Positions 58,606 to 64,000 of a stretch of 64,000 nucleotides of DNA are shown one piece after another (within the stretch, counting starts at the first letter, position 1; every line of letters starts with the position of its first letter). The stretch covers positions 4,688,597-4,752,596 of the forward strand of contig OY720350.1 in assembly GCA_963082975.1 (NCBI GenBank), read 5' to 3'. Below the pieces are notes generated by a model. That model saw nothing but the letters and a program-made list of their open reading frames with translations, was not told the DNA's origin and searched no databases. This stretch comes from Labia minor. Taxonomy: Eukaryota; Arthropoda; Insecta; Dermaptera; Spongiphoridae. The position numbers were made by a program, and so were the translations under genes.

Positions 58606-59326
58606 GAAATATAAACCTTTATTTTGCATTTTTAAAATCTGAATCTGTTTTCATAAATAAATAAAAAAATATAGCAAAAACTATTATAATTATATTTAAA
58701 AGCCCCTAGAAACGGAATTATTTCTATTTAATCCTTAAATAAAACAAATATAAACCATTAACCAAATAAAAATCTTTACTTGTAAAAATAAAAAAAATAA
58801 ATAAATAAATAAAAAACAAATTTAAAAAGTATAAATAATTTTATTATTTCATTTTGATTATCCTTTTAGTGTTTATATAAGATAATTTTTTTATTAGACA
58901 TTTATACAAAAATGTTTTTTGATATGTCAACATGAACCATCAATTAAAATAAAATTTTAATATAAACATGAAGAATCTATTGTTATTAATTCTCATAGCT
59001 AGGTTTAAATTCAGTGTTACATTTGGTTAAGAGAGTTTGGTAAGAGGTTTATAAGGGGTTGGGTATAATAATATTCCTATTATCTATGCTATTAAGCCAA
59101 GAGATATCTACGAATGACTAATAAATCTTATCTCTATAGATTTAAATTATAGCGGTTTTTTTCGTCCTATAAACGATCCAAATTTGATAATAAAGCTATC
59201 AAAATTTATTAGTGATAAATATTATTTATTTCTTAAGATATAATCGAGAAATCTTAATATGAATTATAATTAGATATGATATTTTAATAATTTTCATTAT
59301 TTAATTAAGTATATAAAACTAAAGAA

Positions 59327-59609
59327 GGCGCCATTGGGTGTGTGGGTAGCGAACCTGCCTCACATTCACATGGTCCCGGGTTCAAGTCCCGGACCTGGCA
59401 AGGGAATTTCCCTAGCTGGGGTTTATGAGACGTAGTCAACCCAGCCTCCGGGAACAACATTGGGGAAAAGCTACTTGATAAAAAGTAGCGCCTCCGATCA
59501 AGAAAATCAAGGTAAAGGTGGAGAGGACACGTTCTACTGATCATAGAACACCTCATTGATATAACCGGATTGATAGGCGTTGTCCTTGCGAAGGACATAC
59601 AAAGTCAGA
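59327..59609 (+). mobile_element. tRNA-derived SINE, copy 4
   Basis: Full copy with A-box and B-box regions intact. Its 3' flank (59610-59671) is repeated, inverted, next to copy 6. Confidence 0.88.
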
Positions 59610-59884
59610 GGTTTTTTTTATATAAAACTAATAGAATATAATATAATGATCAACTAACGACTTATAACGTACTCATAATTTATATTTAAAATTTTATTGA
59701 CTTTTTCTATCTAAAAATATACATAACTAGTTACAATTAATTCTGGTACTAACAAACAAAAATATAATCGTGGAAATTTATCAAAAATATTGAAATTGTT
59801 AATATAAATAATATAAGTATGAATGTATTGTTAGTTAGTTTTTTGTTTTGTTTTTCATTGATATTAATTTCTTGATGAAAATGA

Positions 59885-60120
59885 TGTTGTTGTTGTTGTT
59901 GGTTATTGTTTCGATAAGCGTTTAGGTTGGCCTGGTTCCTGTTCGGCAGGTGATAAGTGTTAATTCCGGTGGTGGCATTTGCTCTTTCCAGGTCTGAGCC
60001 TGCGGTAGCACGCAATCCTCACGACCGCAGCCGAGACCAACACGTTTATGGACTTCCAAACACCTCGCTTAATACGTTAAACAAATGAGAAATTCATCAC
60101 TTGGACAGCTTTATTGAAGC
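59885..60120. other. CpG-containing island of unknown nature
   Basis: Distinct from its surroundings: TTCGGCAGGTGATAAGTG, GCCTGCGGTAGCACGCAATC and CACGACCGCAGCCGAGACC. A minus-strand frame (about 59890-60015) is open but begins without ATG and contains no splice donor. It could be a promoter or 5' exon for tango, or an unrecognised retroelement end. A (GGAA)n tract follows at 60160-60190. Confidence 0.3.
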
Positions 60121-60591
60121 TGAACACAAACAAGAGGAAGGGAAAACAGGGAGGAGGAAAGAAAGGAAGGAAGGAAGGAAGGAAGGAAGGATAGCTTGTG
60201 CGATTCTCGCTTTGTTGATCTTAATGACAAAGCAAAGTTCATATTAGATTACTACATCCATCCTCATCATTTGTCTCAATAGCCTTAAAAAAAAAAAAAA
60301 AAACTATAAAAGTGAATGTGCCAATAGTTGATACTATAAGGACAACTTTATGAGAAAAATTTGATATCTTCGATTTTTTTTTTTATCAAATATCAATTTA
60401 AGTTTTGGGTGATATGATTCAGTGGTTAATAATGAAGAATTGATCTGTAAACCAATGCAATTTTCTATTTCTTTTATTTTTTATAATTTTTTTAACATTA
60501 TCATCTAAAAGGCACCATCAGTAGTTAACGCCCTTAAAATTAGGTAATATGGACATTTATTTAATAATATTTTATATTGATGTCAAAACAG

Positions 60592-60866
60592 AGCGCCATT
60601 GGGTGAGAGGTTAGCCTCGCTGTCTCACATTCCCATGGTCCCGGGTTCAAGTCCCAGGCCTGGCAAGGGAATTTACCTAGCTGGGGTCTATGGGACGGAG
60701 TCAACCCAGTCTCTGGGAACAACATTGGGGAAAAGCTACTTGATAGCGCCTCCGATCAAGAAAATCAAGGTAAAGGTGGAGAGGACCCGTTCTACTGATC
60801 ATAGGACACCTCATTGATATAATCGGCTTGATAGGCGTTGTCCTTGTGTAGGACGTACAAAGTCAG
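60592..60866 (+). mobile_element. tRNA-derived SINE, copy 5, variant head
   Basis: The head differs: GCGCCATTGGGTGAGAGGTT then AGCCTCGCTGTCTCACATTC. It resembles an intact tRNA D-arm/anticodon arm more closely than the other copies. B box GGGTTCAAGTCCCAGG, end GACGTACAAAGTCAG followed by a T-run. It lies between copies 4 and 6. Confidence 0.87.
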
Positions 60867-61408
60867 TTTTTTTTTTATTGATGTCAATACTAAAAAAGAA
60901 AAAAAAGAAATAATAAAATATTAAAATATCCATTTGTTCGATTTTATAAAAATTAAATGTTATGCCGTTTACTCAGACAGTGAATCAAACCTTTTATATT
61001 TACACATCTTCAAAAAAGAAGGAATTACTTTCATAAAGCGCGCATTTAGAAATATTTACATTCTTATTATCCGATATTAAATGGAGAAGTGTTAACTACT
61101 GGTACATTTACCCTAATTTGTTTCATTCAAAGGACAACTATATTATTCTACTCTAACATTATTATTTTTCAACAAATTAAAATATGCAAAATAATATTAA
61201 TAATAATAATATATATATATTTTTTAAATTCAATTAAAATATACAGTTTTAATCTTAAAAATCGGCTTAATTTTACGTATGTATTTAACAAATAATTTTC
61301 AATATATATTGTATATAAAAATCAAAAAAGCAAAATTGTACATTTAATAAAAAAAAAACACATTTATTTAAAAAAAAAAAAATATATAAACAAAATTACA
61401 AAAAAAGC

Positions 61409-61427
61409 CCTCTGACTTTGTATGTCC
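61409..61427 (-). repeat. SINE tail fragment
   Basis: ctctgactttgtatgtcct matches only the extreme 3' end of the SINE in reverse. It directly abuts the copied flank of SINE copy 6. Confidence 0.6.
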
Positions 61428-61490
61428 TACGTTATAAGTCGTTAGTTGATCATTATATTATATTCTATTAGTTTTATATATAAAAAAAAC

Positions 61491-61754
61491 CTCTGACTTT
61501 GTACGTCCTTCGCAAGGACAGTTATATCAATGAGGTGTCCTATGATCAGTAGAACGGGTCCCCTCAACCTTTGCTTTGATTTTCTTGATCGGAGGCGCTA
61601 TCAAGTAGTTTTTCCACAATGTTGTTCCCGGAGGCTGGGTTGTCTCCGTCTCATAGGCCCCAGCTTGTGGACATTCCCTTGTCAGGCCCGGGACTTGAAC
61701 CCGGGACCATGTGAATGTGAGGCAGGTTCGGTACCCACGCACCCAATGGCGCCT
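61491..61754 (-). mobile_element. tRNA-derived SINE, copy 6, with shared flank
   Basis: Reverse copy. Beyond its tail, 61428-61490 repeats the flank of copy 4 in inverse. At 61409-61427 it meets a further SINE tail (ctctgactttgtatgtcct). Confidence 0.87.
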
Positions 61755-62159
61755 TTAAACAATATCATTATATCATATTTTATAAGGAAAAGTCACCTAC
61801 AATCAAACACACCCACACACATATATATATTTAATCGATATATTTAAAACATTTTTTTGCAATACACTAAAAGAAAAAAAACATGTTACATATCGTATAC
61901 ATTTTAAATTATATAATAATTTATGCATTGCTTTTTATTCTTGCTTTGTTTTCAATTAAACAAATCGAGTAATTAATCGTAAAACATTCTTTGTCTTTTT
62001 AATTAGAAATAAAATAAAAATCCCCATTTTTTTCATTTGTCCTCGGGATTTATTTAAGATTAATTCTTCAAGTCAATTAATGGGGAAAGAAAGAAAGAGA
62101 AGGCATGAGGTATTAAAAAAAATAAGAAAAAAAGGAGAGATAGGGAGGGGTACGAGGAA

Positions 62160-62360
62160 ACTCATTGGAGGTTCAAGCAAAAGAGCACGGTAAAGTAATT
62201 GGCAGGTAGCGTAATTCACCCTAAGCCCAAGTAACTGTCAATTACAGGTAACCATCCGGCCAGCCTAGGAATGCAATCATTCGGCCGGCCGCGGTGTATG
62301 GATGGTTGTTGGCCTGTATTATAGGATATCCAGCAGACAAGGCCGACCGACAACCAATCT
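62160..62360. other. G+C-richer island
   Basis: Complex sequence with CATCCGGCCAGCCTAGGAAT, CATTCGGCCGGCCGCGGTG and ACAAGGCCGACCGACAACC. No open frame. If tango extends beyond the window this lies in its first intron and is candidate regulatory DNA. Confidence 0.3.
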
Positions 62361-62720
62361 AAGCAAGATTCCACACACACACACATACCTATCTACTCTT
62401 AATACCTATAGAGAAAAATGAAAAGAAAGAAAATATAAGAGAGAATAATAATATATATATATATATAAAAAGAAAAAGAATGAAAGAAAGAAAGAATCGA
62501 ACCAATACAAGTTTGTAATCAATTGAGAAGGGAATCAAGCGAGATCATTAAAAAGGAGAATCAAAATTAAGTAGAAATTTAATTTTTTTTTTTTAAGACA
62601 ACTCGGTTGACAAGTTTTAGCTTAAATATGGTTTTATTTAAACACACTTAATCTGTTACAATCTAATTTTAATTATATTATATTTTAATATATATAAAAA
62701 AAAAAAAAAAAAAAAATAAA

Positions 62721-63264
62721 CAGGAGTTTCTCCACTCGACTATCTCGCAATTTGAATTGGATTAAATAACATAATATATTATATTTAAATTAAATTTAAT
62801 TAATTATAAATTATTAATTAAAATTAATAAATAATGTTTGGCTCTTTGTTGATGGCACCACATCACGTGTTGGTGCGTGATTTGCAGTGTTAAAAAATTA
62901 ATTCCGGTACTTTCAGAGATTCAATCAAACTGAAATTCTATATATAGCAGTTTTACAATTTTTAATCATTCAAACATATATCTTTATTTTTACGGTCACT
63001 TTAGAGGAAAAAAAAATCAAAACGTGGTAGGTAATGACCCTCTTCCACTTGAGCTATATTTCTCAAAAGTTGATAGAAAACTACGAATTTTGAATAATAC
63101 CCGTCTACCAAATTTCATGATTCTAACTGAAACCGTTTTTGCTACATACATAGACACATACAACCTTAGTGAAAATGATTCAGGAACCTTAAAAACGTAT
63201 AAAAACATCAAAATCTCGACATAGAAAATTTTCGTGATCGCAATACTATCTCTGACGAAATAGT
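62721..63264 (-). mobile_element. Helentron-like element, minus strand
   Basis: Reverse copy. The 3' hairpin lies at 62721-62745 (one change, CTCCTG) after a long A-run, and the 5' end at about 63245-63264 has the ACTATTTCGTCAGAGATAGT hairpin. The microsatellite is reduced to GTCTATGTATG. Confidence 0.7.
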
Positions 63265-63429
63265 AAAAATTGTTTGTAGATGGAATAAATTAAAAATAAA
63301 TATTTTTCCAATTATAATGAATATATAATAAATCAATAAATTACTTTTTCTTCTAGGCATATTTTTTTCCTGAAAATACCTCTCTTTTACACACACATAG
63401 ACCCCACTTTAATTAATTATTTATCTATA

Positions 63430-63555
63430 ACAATCTTTCGATGGCTCCACGGAACTCGTAAGTTCTTGGCCGCAACAACTAGACTGCTCTAAATATCCCT
63501 ATGCTGAGCAACAACCATCCAATCCCTACCCTCTCCCATCTTTCTCACGTCCCTT
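63430..63555 (-). pseudogene. RTE/Jockey-type reverse transcriptase C-terminal relic
   Basis: The minus strand reads RDVRKMGEGRDWMVVAQHRD, then I-stop, then SSLVVAAKNLRVPWS. This is the last box of the same ORF type as at 48810 (RDW-x-x-x-A-DR-x-x-W-x-x-LV-AAK), with stops. Confidence 0.7.
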
Positions 63556-63584
63556 TATCTATAACAATAAACAAATAAATGATT

Positions 63585-64000
63585 TAAGGTACTTATGATA
63601 AAAATTATTAAAATTTGCATATAATATCCATGGATATTCTATTTAGCTACCATGTTTTATTAATTTGTCCAGCAGATGGCGGCTCCACTAATTTTCGGGT
63701 TTTTTTCAGTTCGGATTATTATTTAATCGGAAATTATTTAATTAATTAATTTTTTAAATTTTCTATATCCAAACCGAACCGAAAAAAATTGAAAATTAGG
63801 AATAATTGAATAATTAGTGAATTAGTCAATAAAACATTACTTAATGGCACGTTTTGACGTTCATAATCAGCTCTAATCTGTCAAATTTAAAAAAATCTTT
63901 ATTTATTTTGTAAACTAGAAGTGACCCGCAAAATTGTATAAGAAAGTTTATTTGGGATTACAAAGGGATTCCAATGATAAAGTTTTATCCAAATCGATGA
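63585..64000. mobile_element. Foldback family element, running off the window
   Basis: Left arm CATATAATATCCATGGATAT, AGCAGATGGCGGCTCCACTA. Centre GGAAATTATTTAATTAATTA. Right arm with AAACCGAACCGAAAAAAATT and GAATTAGTCAATAAAACATT, inverted to the left. The end is cut by the window. Confidence 0.65.

Noticed and set aside
59749..60015. Minus-strand frame with a poly-Gln/His stretch
   Set aside because: It has no ATG, its polyglutamine comes from a (GTT)n tract, and no donor site allows it to join the tango bHLH exon.
1..64000. CRISPR arrays, bacterial operons, phage genes or a defence system
   Set aside because: The spliced tango gene and eukaryotic transposons identify nuclear arthropod DNA. 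The repeats are transposon copies, not spacer arrays.

Overview
This is a strongly A+T-rich nuclear window from a eukaryote, almost certainly an arthropod. The evidence is a spliced multi-exon gene with canonical GT-AG junctions, large introns, and dense DNA transposons, SINEs and decayed non-LTR retrotransposons. There are no prokaryotic operons. The species cannot be fixed from the sequence alone.

Main gene: ten consecutive exons on the minus strand, running from 56165 down to 11091, encode 618 residues of a class II bHLH-PAS protein, the orthologue of ARNT / Drosophila tango. The exons carry the end of the basic region and the helix-loop-helix (56005-56165), PAS-A (20184-20356, 18513-18660, 17868-18062), PAS-B (16848-17132, 14957-15107) and a low-complexity Pro/Gln/Gly/Ser-rich C-terminal tail (14211-14377, 13489-13676, 11917-12049, 11091-11347). 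Every splice phase was checked by hand and agrees. The bHLH exon is separated from the PAS exons by a 35.6 kb intron. The few N-terminal residues before the basic region were not found and probably lie beyond 64000.

Other genes: the last exon of an unrecognised plus-strand gene lies at 30-242 and converges on tango. A possible terminal exon on the minus strand at 835-1005 is weak.

The rest is mostly mobile DNA. There are hAT-type non-autonomous elements with good 8-bp target-site duplications. There is a P/hAT-type element with THAP-like exon remnants, inserted inside another repeat. Two mariner-derived and three pogo/Tigger-type elements occur, one of the latter carrying the transposase C-terminus and interrupted by a hAT element. 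There is an element of about 1.17 kb studded with copies of one short motif. Nine copies of a Helentron-like (DINE-1-like) element are present, along with palindromic repeats that resemble Penelope-like element termini. A long-inverted-repeat foldback family and an unclassified family B also occur. A tRNA-derived SINE has six near-complete copies and one fragment. Relics of R4/Dong-type and RTE/Jockey-type retrotransposons remain.

No wholly new functional system is evident. The most rewarding points are the Helentron-like family, the Penelope/hammerhead-like hairpins, the motif-studded element, the SINE pair sharing non-SINE flank, a possible alternative donor after the bHLH exon, and G+C-richer intronic islands, one with several ACGTG/GCGTG cores of the type bound by ARNT-containing dimers.
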